This document shows positions 44,018 to 52,982 of a DNA stretch of 64,000 nt, piece after piece. The DNA lies in assembly GCF_042678185.1 (NCBI RefSeq), contig NZ_JBHUDQ010000002.1, one strand, 5' to 3'. Within the stretch, counting starts at the first letter, position 1, and every line of letters begins with the position of its first letter. The translations under genes were made by a program, and so were the position numbers. This stretch comes from Ramlibacter ginsenosidimutans. GTDB lineage: Bacteria > Pseudomonadota > Gammaproteobacteria > Burkholderiales > Burkholderiaceae_C. The notes under the pieces were generated by a model that ran no database searches, had not been told where the DNA came from, and was given only the letters and a program-made list of their open reading frames with translations.

Positions 44018-46051
44018 ATGACACCGGTCCTCGCCCGGGCCCGCGCCTGGGCTGGCTATCATTGGCAGCGGGCCAGCGCGCTGGCGCGCCGCCACCCTTT
44101 CCGCACTGCGCTGATCCTGCCCGCGTTGCTGCTGGGCTATGTGCTGGTCCTGATCCCGTTCACTCCGAGCACCGCCGACCTGCGCAAGGCGCGCTCGGAA
44201 GTGCCGTCGGTGGTGATGTCCTCCGACGGCGTCGTGCTGGCGGAGTTCAAGCGCGTCAACCGCGAGTGGGTGCCGCTGTCGCAGATCGCCAAGCCCGTGG
44301 TCGACGCGCTGATCGCCACGGAGGACCGGCGCTTCTACCAGCACCACGGCATCGACCTGCGGCGCACGGCCGGGGCGGCGCTGAACACCTTGCGCGGCCG
44401 CCGCGAGGGCGGCTCGACCATCACGCAACAGCTCGCGCGCAACCTGTATCCCGAGGAGATCGGCCATTCCATGTCGCTCACGCGCAAGGCGCGCGAGGCG
44501 ATCACGGCGCTGAAGATCGAGTCCGTGTATTCCAAGGACGAGATCCTCGAGACCTACCTGAACACGGTGCCGTTCCTCTACAACGCGTTCGGCATCGAGA
44601 TGGCGGCGCGCACGTACTTCGACAAGTCGGCCAAGCAGCTGGACGTGCTGGAGAGCGCGACCCTGATCGGCATGCTCAAGGGCACGGCCTACTACAACCC
44701 CGTGCTCAATCCTGAGCGCGCGCGCGAGCGGCGCAACACGGTGCTCGCGCAGATGGTCAAGGCCGGCAAACTCGATGCCAAGCGCGCCGAGCAGCTCGCC
44801 GCGCGGCCGCTGCGCGTGGACTTCGAGCGGCAGGACCCGCAGCTGGGCATCGCTCCGCACGCCACGCAGCAGGTGAAGAAATGGCTGATCGCGTGGGCCG
44901 ATCGCGAGGACTACGACATCTACGCCGACGGCCTGGTGATCCGCACGACCATCGACTCGCGCCTGCAGAAGGCCGCGAACACCGCGGTGCAGAAGCACCT
45001 GCACCAGCTGCAGGACCTCGCCGACCGCAGCCGGCGTCGCGGCGAGGACAAGCCGGTGCTGCAGGCGGGCTTCCTCGCCATCGACCCGCGCAGCAACCAG
45101 GTCAAGGCTTGGGTGGGCAGCGCGGACTATGCGCAGGAACAGTTCGACCACGTGTACCAGGCGCGGCGCCAGCCGGGCTCCACCTTCAAGCCCTTCGTGT
45201 ACGGCGCGGCGTTCTCCGACGGCATGTCGCCGGACGACACCTTCCCCGATCAGGCCGTGACCATCCGCGACCGCGGCGGCGCGGTCTGGAGCCCGGGCGA
45301 CCCCGAGCCGCCCACGGGCCAGCCCATGACGCTGCGCGAGGGGCTCGCGCAGTCGCGCAACCGGATCACCGCGCAGGTGATGCAGCACGTCGGCCCGGCC
45401 AAGGTGGCCGAGCTCGCGTGGCGCCTGGGCGTGCGCGAGAGCAAACTGGATGCGGTGCCATCCCTGGCGCTCGGCACCAGCCCGGTGACGCTGCGCGAGA
45501 TGGTGACGGCCTACGGCACGCTGGCCAACAACGGGCAGTATCTCGGCCAGCCGCAACTGATCGTCCGCGTGGACAACCGCAGCGGCCACACGCTGGCCCT
45601 GGTCACCCGGCCGAAACCGGAGGAAGCGCTGCCCAAGCCGCGCGCGCTGCAGCTCGTCAACGTCATGCGCGGTGTGATCGACGAAGGCACGGGCAGCGCG
45701 ATCCGCACGCGCTGGGGCATCCAGGCCGACGTGGCCGGCAAGACAGGCACCACGCAGGACGACACGGATGGCTGGTTCATCCTGATGCATCCGCAGCTGG
45801 TCGTCGGCGCCTGGGTCGGCTTCAACGACAACCACGCCACGATGGGCGACAGCTGGGGGCAGGGCGCGCGCAGCGCACTGCCCATCGTGGCCGACTTCTT
45901 CGTGCAGGCGCTGCGCCAGCGCGCGGCCGACCCGCGGGTGGAGTTCGACATCCCGCGGCCGCGGCCGAAGCCGCGCGAGCCGCAGCCGGGTGACCCGGTG
46001 CAGGAGATCGTGAACGACCTGCTGGGCCGGCTGATCCGGATGATCCAGTAG
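44018..46051 (+). CDS. Class A penicillin-binding protein
   Basis: Bifunctional peptidoglycan glycosyltransferase/transpeptidase, 677 aa, anchored by a helix at about residues 28-48. The GT51 domain has Glu102 in ATEDRRFYQHHG and the GGSTITQQLARNLYP motif. The transpeptidase has Ser388 in GSTFKP, Ser446 in SRN and Lys575 in KTGTT. It is shorter than E. coli PBP1a (850 aa), with little sequence between or after the domains. A perfect 11-bp dyad follows the gene. Confidence 0.95.
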   Translation: MTPVLARARAWAGYHWQRASALARRHPFRTALILPALLLGYVLVLIPFTPSTADLRKARSEVPSVVMSSDGVVLAEFKRVNREWVPLSQIAKPVVDALIATEDRRFYQHHGIDLRRTAGAALNTLRGRREGGSTITQQLARNLYPEEIGHSMSLTRKAREAITALKIESVYSKDEILETYLNTVPFLYNAFGIEMAARTYFDKSAKQLDVLESATLIGMLKGTAYYNPVLNPERARERRNTVLAQMVKAGKLDAKRAEQLAARPLRVDFERQDPQLGIAPHATQQVKKWLIAWADREDYDIYADGLVIRTTIDSRLQKAANTAVQKHLHQLQDLADRSRRRGEDKPVLQAGFLAIDPRSNQVKAWVGSADYAQEQFDHVYQARRQPGSTFKPFVYGAAFSDGMSPDDTFPDQAVTIRDRGGAVWSPGDPEPPTGQPMTLREGLAQSRNRITAQVMQHVGPAKVAELAWRLGVRESKLDAVPSLALGTSPVTLREMVTAYGTLANNGQYLGQPQLIVRVDNRSGHTLALVTRPKPEEALPKPRALQLVNVMRGVIDEGTGSAIRTRWGIQADVAGKTGTTQDDTDGWFILMHPQLVVGAWVGFNDNHATMGDSWGQGARSALPIVADFFVQALRQRAADPRVEFDIPRPRPKPREPQPGDPVQEIVNDLLGRLIRMIQ

Positions 46052-46074
46052 GGCCGCGGCGGGTCCCGAATGCG

Positions 46075-46112
46075 CGCCGGGCCGGACCGCATGGCAGCGG
46101 GCCGGCCCGGCG
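46075..46112. terminator. Strong dyad between convergent genes
   Basis: Perfect 11-bp inverted repeat, CGCCGGGCCGG and CCGGCCCGGCG, separated by 16 bases and followed by a weak T-rich stretch (TTCGCTTT). It sits between the PBP gene and a minus-strand membrane protein gene and may terminate transcription from the PBP gene. Confidence 0.5.
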
Positions 46113-46125
46113 TTCGCTTTCTCGG

Positions 46126-46479
46126 TCAGTCGCCGTCGTCGTCTTCACCGTGGCCGGCCTCCAGGCGTGCCAGCATCAGCAGGCCGCCCAGCACCAGCAG
46201 CGTCTTGAGGAACGCGAGCGTCTCCGAAACCGGCGCCTGCCGCGGCAGCATCCAGTACTTCTGCAGCACCGGGCTGGTCGCGAGCAGGGCCGCTGCCAGC
46301 ACGCTGGTCCAGCCGGTATGCTGCAGCGCGAACTGCGCGATGGCGACTCCCAGTCCGGCTGCGAGGACCACGACCAGGCACAGCACCGGCAGCGGGGCGC
46401 CGGCGGCGTGCACGAAGCCGAGGAGTCCCCACAGCACGGGCACGGCAGCCAGGCGCAAGGGCGAGGCGGTCGGCCGCAT
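46126..46479 (-). CDS. Small hypothetical membrane protein
   Basis: The 117-aa product has three to four hydrophobic stretches (VPVLWGLLGFVHAA, LPVLCLVVVLAAGLGVAIA, VLAAALLATSPVLQ, LLVLGGLLMLARL) and an acidic tail (GHGEDDDGD). Its TM pattern loosely recalls DoxX-type proteins. It follows the DUF4148 gene by 3 bp. Confidence 0.72.
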   Translation of the reverse strand: MRPTASPLRLAAVPVLWGLLGFVHAAGAPLPVLCLVVVLAAGLGVAIAQFALQHTGWTSVLAAALLATSPVLQKYWMLPRQAPVSETLAFLKTLLVLGGLLMLARLEAGHGEDDDGD

Positions 46480-46482
46480 GGC

Positions 46483-46845
46483 TCATTCCCCTTGCGCCCG
46501 CTCCATCACGGCGAGCTCGGTGCTGTGGTCGCGCCGCGCGGCGACGCGCGTGAGGTAGGCGGAGCCGCTGTCCTCGGCATCGAGCGCCGCGACTTCGTTG
46601 CGCGAGGCCAGGTAGGCCGCGGTGACCTCGGCACGCGTCTTCGTGCTGTGGACCTGCGCCAGCTGGTTGTAGTCGTCGGCCCAGGGGTTCACGCCCGAGG
46701 CCTGGAACGCCTTCAGCTCCGCCATCACCTGGGCGCGGCTCGCGGTGGAGACGAAGGGCGTCGGGTCGATGGTGATGTCGTCGGCGAACGCGGTGCCGAT
46801 GGACGCGGAAGCGAAGCACAGGGCGAGAGCGAAATTGCGGTTCAT
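46483..46845 (-). CDS. DUF4148 exported protein
   Basis: The 120-aa product starts MNRNFALALCFASASIGTAF with a signal peptide. It has the DUF4148-like RAQVMAELKAFQASG and NPWADDYNQLAQ motifs, a family common in Burkholderiales. GGAGA precedes the ATG. The frame continues upstream as noise. Function unknown. Confidence 0.85.
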   Translation of the reverse strand: MNRNFALALCFASASIGTAFADDITIDPTPFVSTASRAQVMAELKAFQASGVNPWADDYNQLAQVHSTKTRAEVTAAYLASRNEVAALDAEDSGSAYLTRVAARRDHSTELAVMERAQGE

Positions 46846-46943
46846 GGCTTTCTCCATCAAGGTTGCAGTCGTGTGTCGGGGGCGGGGGTCTCGCCTTGCC
46901 GACCCAGTCATGATGGAGAACAGGTCGCAGCAGCGCTGTGCGC

Positions 46944-47672
46944 TTACGCACCTGATTTTGCAAGTGGCTCGCGTGCGCCTTCGGCCATGCGTTGCAGGCG
47001 CAGCAGGTCGCGCACGACCAGCGCGCCGCCGTCGCGCACCAGCACACCCGCCTTCGCGAGCGCCGAGAGCTCGCGCGTGACCTGTTCGCGATAGGTGCTC
47101 ACGCGGTTCGCGAGTTCGACGTGCTTCGGGACGGGTTCGATGCGCAGCTCGCGCCCTGCGGCGCCCTCGCTGCTGCGCGCGATCCGCAGCAGCTCCATGC
47201 ACACGCGCTGCTGCACGCTCAGCGTGCTCAGTTCCAGGACGCGGTCGACCAGTCCGCGCGCGAGATCGGCCAGGCGCACCAGCACGCGTTCGTTGACGAT
47301 CCACTCCTGGCGCAGCAGCTCGCGGAAAGCGGCGGGCGGCATGGAGGCGAGCAGGCCCGGCGTGAGCGCCACCACGTCGGCGGAGCGCGGGCGACCGTCG
47401 ATGGCGGCGAGCTCGCCGAAGGAGGTGCCTGCCGCCAGTTCGCGGAAGCTGGTCTCGCGCCCGGCGGACGAATAGGTGGTCACGCGCACGGTGCCGGCGA
47501 TGATGAAATGCAGGTCGCGGTCGCCGTCCTCGCGGCCCACGAGCCGCTGGCCCGCCTCGTACGGCCGCCATGCGCACTGCCGCCCTATCGCGTCGAGCCG
47601 CGCCGTGTCCAGGCCCTGCAGCAGGTCGATCTGGCGCAGGCCCAGGCTGGAAGTCTGCATCGAGGAGGCCAT
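46944..47672 (-). CDS. Crp/Fnr-family transcriptional regulator
   Basis: The 242-aa product has a cyclic-nucleotide-binding domain with FGELAAIDGRPRSADVVAL, closer to the cAMP-pocket signature than the regulator at 29.4 kb. A winged helix follows (VELANRVSTYREQVTRELSAL). No Cys cluster for an Fe-S centre. It may start four codons later (MQTSS). Effector unknown. Confidence 0.92.
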   Translation of the reverse strand: MASSMQTSSLGLRQIDLLQGLDTARLDAIGRQCAWRPYEAGQRLVGREDGDRDLHFIIAGTVRVTTYSSAGRETSFRELAAGTSFGELAAIDGRPRSADVVALTPGLLASMPPAAFRELLRQEWIVNERVLVRLADLARGLVDRVLELSTLSVQQRVCMELLRIARSSEGAAGRELRIEPVPKHVELANRVSTYREQVTRELSALAKAGVLVRDGGALVVRDLLRLQRMAEGAREPLAKSGA

Positions 47673-47738
47673 CGCGGCCCACTCTAGTCACTCGCGTGCA
47701 GGCGGGCAAGCTGCCGACCGGGAGAGGCGGGCAAGAAG

Positions 47739-47767
47739 GTAGGCTGGGGTGACGCAGGAACCCCGGC
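47739..47767. repeat. Small hairpin repeat, GTAGGCTGG type, copy 2
   Basis: Starts GTAGGCTGGGGTGACG and ends GGAACCCCGGC; GGGGT pairs with ACCCC. It is a shorter, degenerate relative of the element at 22006-22044. It lies between the Crp gene and the RNase D-like gene. Confidence 0.4.
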
Positions 47768-47777
47768 GATGGATGCC

Positions 47778-48380
47778 TCAGGCGACGGGGCCGAGTTCCA
47801 GTGCTTCGTACACGCGCAGCGCCGCCCAGGCGTCGTTCGCCGCGTAGAGCAGCTGCGCGGGGCTCAGCCGCTTCTGGGCCCAGTTGGAGGTCGCCGCCCG
47901 CTTGGACTTGAGGTAGCGCTGCCCGAACAGCACAGCCACCGCGGCCTTCGTCCCCATCTGGCGCCGGTAGCCGCGGTGGCGGAACACGGTGTCGAGGTCC
48001 AGCACGTCCTGCGGCTCCACGCCGAGCTTGGCGTTGATGCGGCGCTTGTCGTCGTGCAGCCCGAAGCCTGCCTTGACGATGCCACGGCGCGCGAGCAGGG
48101 CGCCGGCCACCTCGCGGCAGCCCGCTTCGTGCAGCTGGAAGATGAACACGGCCTCGCGCGTCGCCAGCTGGATGACGTGCGGCCCTTCGGACGCGACGCC
48201 CGCCTGGAAGGTGGGGCGCGACTCCGTGTCGAAGCCCCACACGGGCGCGAGCGCCAGCGCGTCGGCGGCCAGCTCCGCGTCGTGGCTGGTCGCGACCACC
48301 GCGATGCGGTCGAGGCCGATGCGCTCGAACGGTTCGAGTGCCGCGATCTCCTCCGGGCTCGGCATGGGGGGCGCTTGCAT
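47778..48380 (-). CDS. RNase D-like 3'-5' exonuclease (DEDDy)
   Basis: The 200-aa product carries the DEDDy acids: Asp and Glu in WGFDTES, Asp in GFGLHDDKRRI, Tyr/Asp in LLYAANDAWAALRVYEAL. There is no HRDC domain, so it is a single-domain 3'-5' exonuclease of the type in many proteobacteria. The start at 48380 precedes MQAPPMPSPEEIAAL; the upstream extension is not credible. Confidence 0.9.
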   Translation of the reverse strand: MQAPPMPSPEEIAALEPFERIGLDRIAVVATSHDAELAADALALAPVWGFDTESRPTFQAGVASEGPHVIQLATREAVFIFQLHEAGCREVAGALLARRGIVKAGFGLHDDKRRINAKLGVEPQDVLDLDTVFRHRGYRRQMGTKAAVAVLFGQRYLKSKRAATSNWAQKRLSPAQLLYAANDAWAALRVYEALELGPVA

Positions 48381-48528
48381 GCGGGGAGCATAGCGGCTGT
48401 CCGCCGCGGGACGGGCAAGGCGCGCAAACCCCTGGGGGGCGGCGGATCGGGGCGACAATGTCGGCCTGCAACGGTGCATGCGCTCGAGGGGCGCTGGCGC
48501 CACGACCGAACGAACCACAAGGACGACC

Positions 48529-49173
48529 ATGATCACGCTGCACGGCTTCCCGGCCAGCAATTACTACAACAAGGTCAAGCTCGCGCTGCTGGAGAAGGGG
48601 ATTCCCTTCGAGGAGCGCAGCGTCACGCTGAAGGACAAGCCGCCCTCCATGCTGGAGGATTCGCCGCTGGGCAAGATCCCCTTCATCACCTGCGAGCACG
48701 GCCCGCTGTGCGAAAGCCAGGCGATCCTGGAGTACCTCGAAAGCGCGTATCCCGGCACGCCCCTGCTGCCCAGGGACCCGTTCGCCGCAGCCAAGGTGCG
48801 CGAGCTGGTGACCTTCCTCGACTGGCACCTCGAGATGGCCGTGCGCCAGCTGTATGGCGCGGCCTTCTTCGGCGCGCCGCCGCTCAGCGAAAGCAATCTC
48901 GCGCGCATCCGCGGCGAGATCGAGCAGAAGCTCGCGGGCGTCCAGCGCCTGCTGAAGCTGGCGCCCTACGCCGCAGGTGACACGTTCACCATGGCGGACT
49001 GCAGCGCCTTCGTGGACCTGCCGCTCGCCGGCATGGCGACCAAGGCGGTGTTCGGCGAGGACCTGCTGCTGGCCCACGGCCTCGACTACAAGCCCTACGT
49101 CAAGTTCCTCGCGGAGCGGCCCGCGGCCCAGAAGGTGGTGGCCGACCGCAAGGCCGCCACTGCGAAGGCCTGA
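48529..49173 (+). CDS. Glutathione S-transferase family protein
   Basis: The 214-aa product has an N-terminal thioredoxin-like domain (ITLHGFPASNYYNKVKLALL, PLGKIPFITCEHGPLCESQAILEYL with the cis-Pro and Ser/Glu glutathione contacts) and a helical C-terminal domain with MADCSAFVDLPL. AAGGACG precedes the ATG at 48529. Confidence 0.93.
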   Translation: MITLHGFPASNYYNKVKLALLEKGIPFEERSVTLKDKPPSMLEDSPLGKIPFITCEHGPLCESQAILEYLESAYPGTPLLPRDPFAAAKVRELVTFLDWHLEMAVRQLYGAAFFGAPPLSESNLARIRGEIEQKLAGVQRLLKLAPYAAGDTFTMADCSAFVDLPLAGMATKAVFGEDLLLAHGLDYKPYVKFLAERPAAQKVVADRKAATAKA

Positions 49174-49213
49174 GCCGGGATGGGGGAGTCGCCGGCACGC
49201 TAAGCTGCGGGCC

Positions 49214-49999
49214 GTGACACCCGAACTCCTGCTCCGCCATTCCGACGAGGCCACCTTGTGGCCGGCCGGCTGCGGGCTCGGCGTGGCCGAGGCGTACGAG
49301 CGCGCGCTGAGCGTGCGCGAGCTGCGCCTGGGCCGCGGCGAGCAGCCGCGCGGCTACAAGGTCGGCTTCACCAACCGCACGATCTGGGAACGCTACGGCG
49401 TCCACGCGCCCATCTGGGGCACGGTGTGGAACACCACGCTGAGCTTCTGCGAGGGCGAGGGCGAGCTGTCGCTGGCCGGCACCTGCCAGCCACGCATCGA
49501 GCCCGAGTGCGCGTTCGGCCTGAAGGCCACGCCACCCGCGCGCGCCGGCCTGGACGCGCTGCTCGCCTGCATCGAGTGGATCGCGCCGGGCTTCGAGATC
49601 GTGCAGTCGCACATGCCGGACTGGAAGTTCCAGGCCGCCGACACCGTGGCCGACAGCGGCCTGCACGCGCGCCTGCTGGTCGGGCCGCGCCGGCCGGTCG
49701 CGGATCTCCCCCGGGATGGCGGCGCCTTCGATGCGCAACTCGCTGCCTTGCGCGTGACGCTCACGCGCAACGGCGAACGCATCGATGCCGGCGTGGGCAG
49801 CAACGTGCTCGATGGCCCGCTGCATGCGCTCGCGCATTTCGTGGCCGCCTTGCGCGACTGCCCCGGTGCGCCCGACCTGCAACCCGGCGACGTGGTCACC
49901 ACCGGCACCTGGACCGACGCGTGGCCCGTCCAGCGCGGCGAACGCTGGCAGGCCGACTTTCCCGCGCCGCTCGCGCCGCTTTCCGTGCAATTTGTCTGA
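49214..49999 (+). CDS. 2-keto-4-pentenoate hydratase-type protein
   Basis: The 261-aa product starts with a GTG (VTPELLLRHSDEATLWPAG) and has YKVGFTNRTIWERYG, RIEPECAFGLK and WIAPGFEIVQSHMPDWKFQAAD. These match the hydratase/decarboxylase (MhpD/fumarylacetoacetase-like) fold, with Glu residues for metal binding. No other aromatic-degradation genes adjoin. A transglutaminase gene follows 8 bp downstream. Confidence 0.87.
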   Translation: MTPELLLRHSDEATLWPAGCGLGVAEAYERALSVRELRLGRGEQPRGYKVGFTNRTIWERYGVHAPIWGTVWNTTLSFCEGEGELSLAGTCQPRIEPECAFGLKATPPARAGLDALLACIEWIAPGFEIVQSHMPDWKFQAADTVADSGLHARLLVGPRRPVADLPRDGGAFDAQLAALRVTLTRNGERIDAGVGSNVLDGPLHALAHFVAALRDCPGAPDLQPGDVVTTGTWTDAWPVQRGERWQADFPAPLAPLSVQFV

Positions 50000-50007
50000 C
50001 CAACCCA

Positions 50008-50697
50008 ATGAATCCAGCTCTTCCCGAAGATTGCCTCGCCGCCACCCCGCTGGTGGACAGCACGCATCCCGCCGTGCTTGCCTTCGCGCAGGCCCACGCC
50101 ATCGGCGCGACCCCGCGCGAGCAGGCCGTCTCGCTGTACTACGCGGTGCGTGACCGCATCCGCTACGACCCTTACCGCATCGACCTCGGTTCCGAGGGCA
50201 TGCGCGCGAGCACCGCGCTCGCGCTCGGTTACGGCTGGTGCGTGACGAAGGCGGCCCTGCTGGCCGCGGCCGCGCGTGCGGCGGGCATCCCGGCGCGCGT
50301 GGGCTTTGCGGACGTGCGCAACCACCTCTCCACGCAGCGCATGCGCGAGACGATGACCACCGACGTGTTCATCTGGCACGGCTACACCGAGCTGTGGCTG
50401 GACGGGCAGTGGCGCAAGGCGACGCCGGCGTTCAACGTGGAGCTGTGCGATCGCTTCGACCTGCTGCCGCTGGAGTTCGACGGCGTGGCCGATTCGATCT
50501 ACCACCCGTTCGACAAGAGCGGGCAGCGGCACATGGAGTACCTGCGCGAGCGCGGCAGCTTCGCCGAGGTGCCGCTGGCGCGCATCGTCGCGGACTTCCG
50601 CGAGGTCTATCCGCGCTGGCTGCAGTCGGCCGGCGTGCGCATCGGGCTGCACGACGCGGATTTCCTGGCCGACGTGGAGCGCGAACCCCAGCCTTAG
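50008..50697 (+). CDS. Transglutaminase-like cysteine protease-fold protein
   Basis: The 229-aa product has Cys78 in LGYGWCVTKAALLAAAARAA and His124 in IWHGYTELWLDGQWRKATPAFN. The Asp expected after His in animal-type transglutaminases is replaced by a Lys-Ala-Thr-Pro motif, which I recall from this bacterial subgroup. No signal peptide. Probably co-transcribed with the hydratase 8 bp upstream. Confidence 0.86.
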   Translation: MNPALPEDCLAATPLVDSTHPAVLAFAQAHAIGATPREQAVSLYYAVRDRIRYDPYRIDLGSEGMRASTALALGYGWCVTKAALLAAAARAAGIPARVGFADVRNHLSTQRMRETMTTDVFIWHGYTELWLDGQWRKATPAFNVELCDRFDLLPLEFDGVADSIYHPFDKSGQRHMEYLRERGSFAEVPLARIVADFREVYPRWLQSAGVRIGLHDADFLADVEREPQP

Positions 50698-50738
50698 CAG
50701 GCGAGCGGCTGTCGACACCCGCCTGCAGGGACGCGCGT

Positions 50739-51977
50739 TCAACGCCCGCCCAGCGGGACCTTGCGTGCCAGCACGAGATAGATCACTGCGCCCAGCACCA
50801 GCAGGCCGGAGGCGATCCACAGCGAAACGGTGAACCCTTGCGCGGGGCTGGCGCTGCGCGCCACCAGCGCCGTCGCGAGCGGCGGGCCCGCGATCTGCCC
50901 GAGGCCGTACAAGGCCGTGAGCAGGCCCATGTAGGGCGTGGCGTGCAGCGGGCGCACGCGCCGGACTTCCTGCATGGCGAAGAAGGTGATTGCTGTGAAG
51001 GGTAGTCCCAGCAGGAAGCTGCCGAGGCCGAAGCCGGCCAGGGTCGGGCTCACGAGGCTGGCGGCGACGCCGACGGCCTGGATCGCGTAGCAGCCCGCGA
51101 GACGCAGGCGCAGGTCGCCGCCCGCGGACATGCGGGACGCGAGGATCGCGCCCAGCATCACGCCCACGCCGAACAAGGGCCAGAACAGGTCCAGCCAGGG
51201 CGATCCGGGCAAGGCCTGCCGCGCGATCACGGGCAGGAAGGTGGCGGTGACGATGTAGCCGATGCCCGCGAGCCCGTACGCGAAAGCCAGGGCGCTGATC
51301 CCCGCGCGGCCCATGCCGGCGGACCCCGGTGCGGAGTCGTCGCTCGCCGCCGCCACCGGCGCTGTGGCCACGCCGCGTCGCGTGTCGAACGCGCGCCACA
51401 CCGTCGCACTCAGCAGCGCAGCGAGCACGGCAAAGGTGAACCAGCCGGCTTCGGCCGTGCTGCCGCGTGCGACCAGCACGCTGGCCGCGAGCCCGCTCGC
51501 CACGATGCCGCCGCCCGGTCCGACGTAGATCAGCGCGCCCATGGCCGGCACGCCGCGGCGCGCGAGTTGCTCCAGGCACCACCCGGACGTGTAGAGGAAC
51601 ACGATCGCGCTCGCGACGCCGGCGGCGAAGCGCAGCCACGGCCACAGCGGCGGTACGTCCCAGGCCATGCCGAGCGTCAGCAAGGTCGTGGCGACCAGTC
51701 CGCCGCGCACCCAGCGCGGCCCGTCGATGGCGACGCTGCGGCCAAGGCGGCGGGCGATCCAGGGCTGGAAGGTACAGGCCAGGGCGCCGACCAGGTAGCC
51801 GAAGTAGTTCGCGCTGGCGAGCAGGCTCGCGCCCGCGAGGTCCACTGCATGCTCGGCCAGCATGAGCGGCAGCAAGGGCGTGAACGCGAAGCGGCCGATT
51901 CCCATGGCCACCGCCAGTGCGACGAGGCCGGCAAAAGCCAGGGCGAGGGCAGAGGGTGGCGCGGCGCGTTCGGTCAT
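50739..51977 (-). CDS. YbfB/YjiJ-family MFS transporter
   Basis: The 412-aa product has 12 predicted membrane helices. It begins LALAFAGLVALAVAMGIGRF, followed by FTPLLPLM and ANYFGYLVGAL, hallmarks of the YbfB/YjiJ group of MFS carriers. The substrate is unknown. It is divergent from the next gene across 62 bp. Confidence 0.9.
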   Translation of the reverse strand: MTERAAPPSALALAFAGLVALAVAMGIGRFAFTPLLPLMLAEHAVDLAGASLLASANYFGYLVGALACTFQPWIARRLGRSVAIDGPRWVRGGLVATTLLTLGMAWDVPPLWPWLRFAAGVASAIVFLYTSGWCLEQLARRGVPAMGALIYVGPGGGIVASGLAASVLVARGSTAEAGWFTFAVLAALLSATVWRAFDTRRGVATAPVAAASDDSAPGSAGMGRAGISALAFAYGLAGIGYIVTATFLPVIARQALPGSPWLDLFWPLFGVGVMLGAILASRMSAGGDLRLRLAGCYAIQAVGVAASLVSPTLAGFGLGSFLLGLPFTAITFFAMQEVRRVRPLHATPYMGLLTALYGLGQIAGPPLATALVARSASPAQGFTVSLWIASGLLVLGAVIYLVLARKVPLGGR

Positions 51978-52039
51978 CGGGCGCGCAGTGTCGCACGACG
52001 CCGCGGCGGCCGCCCGGCAGGCCCGGTACCATCCCGGGC

Positions 52040-52945
52040 ATGAAAATCATGCTCGCGCTGCGCCCGTGCAGCCCGGGGCTGGCACGCCGCCTGGGAGCGG
52101 ACGAGGCCCTCGCCAAGGCGCTCGGCGCCAAGCCCAACCCCGCCGTCGGCTTCCTCTTCCCGCGCTTCTTCGACGCCGCGGGCCCGGTGCTACCGCGCCT
52201 GCTGGCGCTCGCCGAGGGCGAGCCCGTGGGCTTCGTGCGCGAGCTGCGCTGCAGTCCCGCGGAGCTGCAGGCCTGCACGCATTTCGAGGCGGTCTGTCGT
52301 GCCACGATCGGGCAGACGCGGGCCGATTCCAAAGCCACCATGGCGGCCTACCACCAGGATGCCCTGCATCCGACGGCGAGCCGCTGGGCCGTGCGGCTGC
52401 CGCAGCGCATCTTCCTGAGCAAGCCCGTGGCCGCCGACGCGCTGGGGCACGTGGACGAATGGACCGGCGAATACGTTCTGGGTCCGCAGCTGGCCGACGC
52501 CCTGGCGGCGAGCGGGCTCACGGGCTTCGAGTTGCGCCCGGTCCTGCACCACAAGACCGGCGAGGCGCACGAGGAGGGCGGCCGGCACCTGGTCGCGCGC
52601 ACGCTGCTGCCGCCGGCGCTGGAGGATGCCACCACCTACGAAACGTTCGACGAAGGGCCGCGCCAGCCGTCCACGCCGCGGCGCTATGGCCTGCTCAGTT
52701 ATGCCAAGGGTGCGCTGGAACAAAGCCCGGACCTCGCGCGGACCGCGGAGCCCTGGGGCAGCTGGCGCACGCCGGTGTGGATCCTGCGCCAGCCCGCGCG
52801 CGACTGGTTCGAGCAGCGGCAGGCGCGCGGCTGGCGCTTCCAGCCGGTGCTCGCGGCCGGCAGCGCCCTGCATGCGGAGCACACCCAGCGCTGGGAGGAC
52901 CTGCTCGGCCAGCTCCGCGCAGCGGGCGCCAGCGTGCAGGCCTGA
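52040..52945 (+). CDS. Hypothetical protein, unknown family
   Basis: The 301-aa product starts MKIMLALRPCSPGLARRLGA with no signal peptide. It contains FELRPVLHHKTGEAHEEGGR and two Trp-rich stretches near the C terminus (WGSWRTPVWILRQPARDWFE). It looks like a soluble two-domain protein. I do not recognise the family. It is convergent with the universal stress gene across a weak dyad. Confidence 0.72.
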   Translation: MKIMLALRPCSPGLARRLGADEALAKALGAKPNPAVGFLFPRFFDAAGPVLPRLLALAEGEPVGFVRELRCSPAELQACTHFEAVCRATIGQTRADSKATMAAYHQDALHPTASRWAVRLPQRIFLSKPVAADALGHVDEWTGEYVLGPQLADALAASGLTGFELRPVLHHKTGEAHEEGGRHLVARTLLPPALEDATTYETFDEGPRQPSTPRRYGLLSYAKGALEQSPDLARTAEPWGSWRTPVWILRQPARDWFEQRQARGWRFQPVLAAGSALHAEHTQRWEDLLGQLRAAGASVQA

Positions 52946-52948
52946 GAA

Positions 52949-52971
52949 GGTGTGAACGAATTGCTCACACC
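52949..52971. terminator. Weak bidirectional terminator
   Basis: GGTGTGA, nine-base loop, TCACACC in the 37-bp gap between convergent genes. The 7-bp arms are perfect but no T-run follows. Confidence 0.35.
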
Positions 52972-52982
52972 CACGCGAGCCT

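Noticed and set aside
49393..52341. Minus-strand open frame spanning the hydratase, transglutaminase and MFS genes
   Set aside because: It is a fusion of frames opposite real genes with intact catalytic motifs; no motif is recognisable in it.
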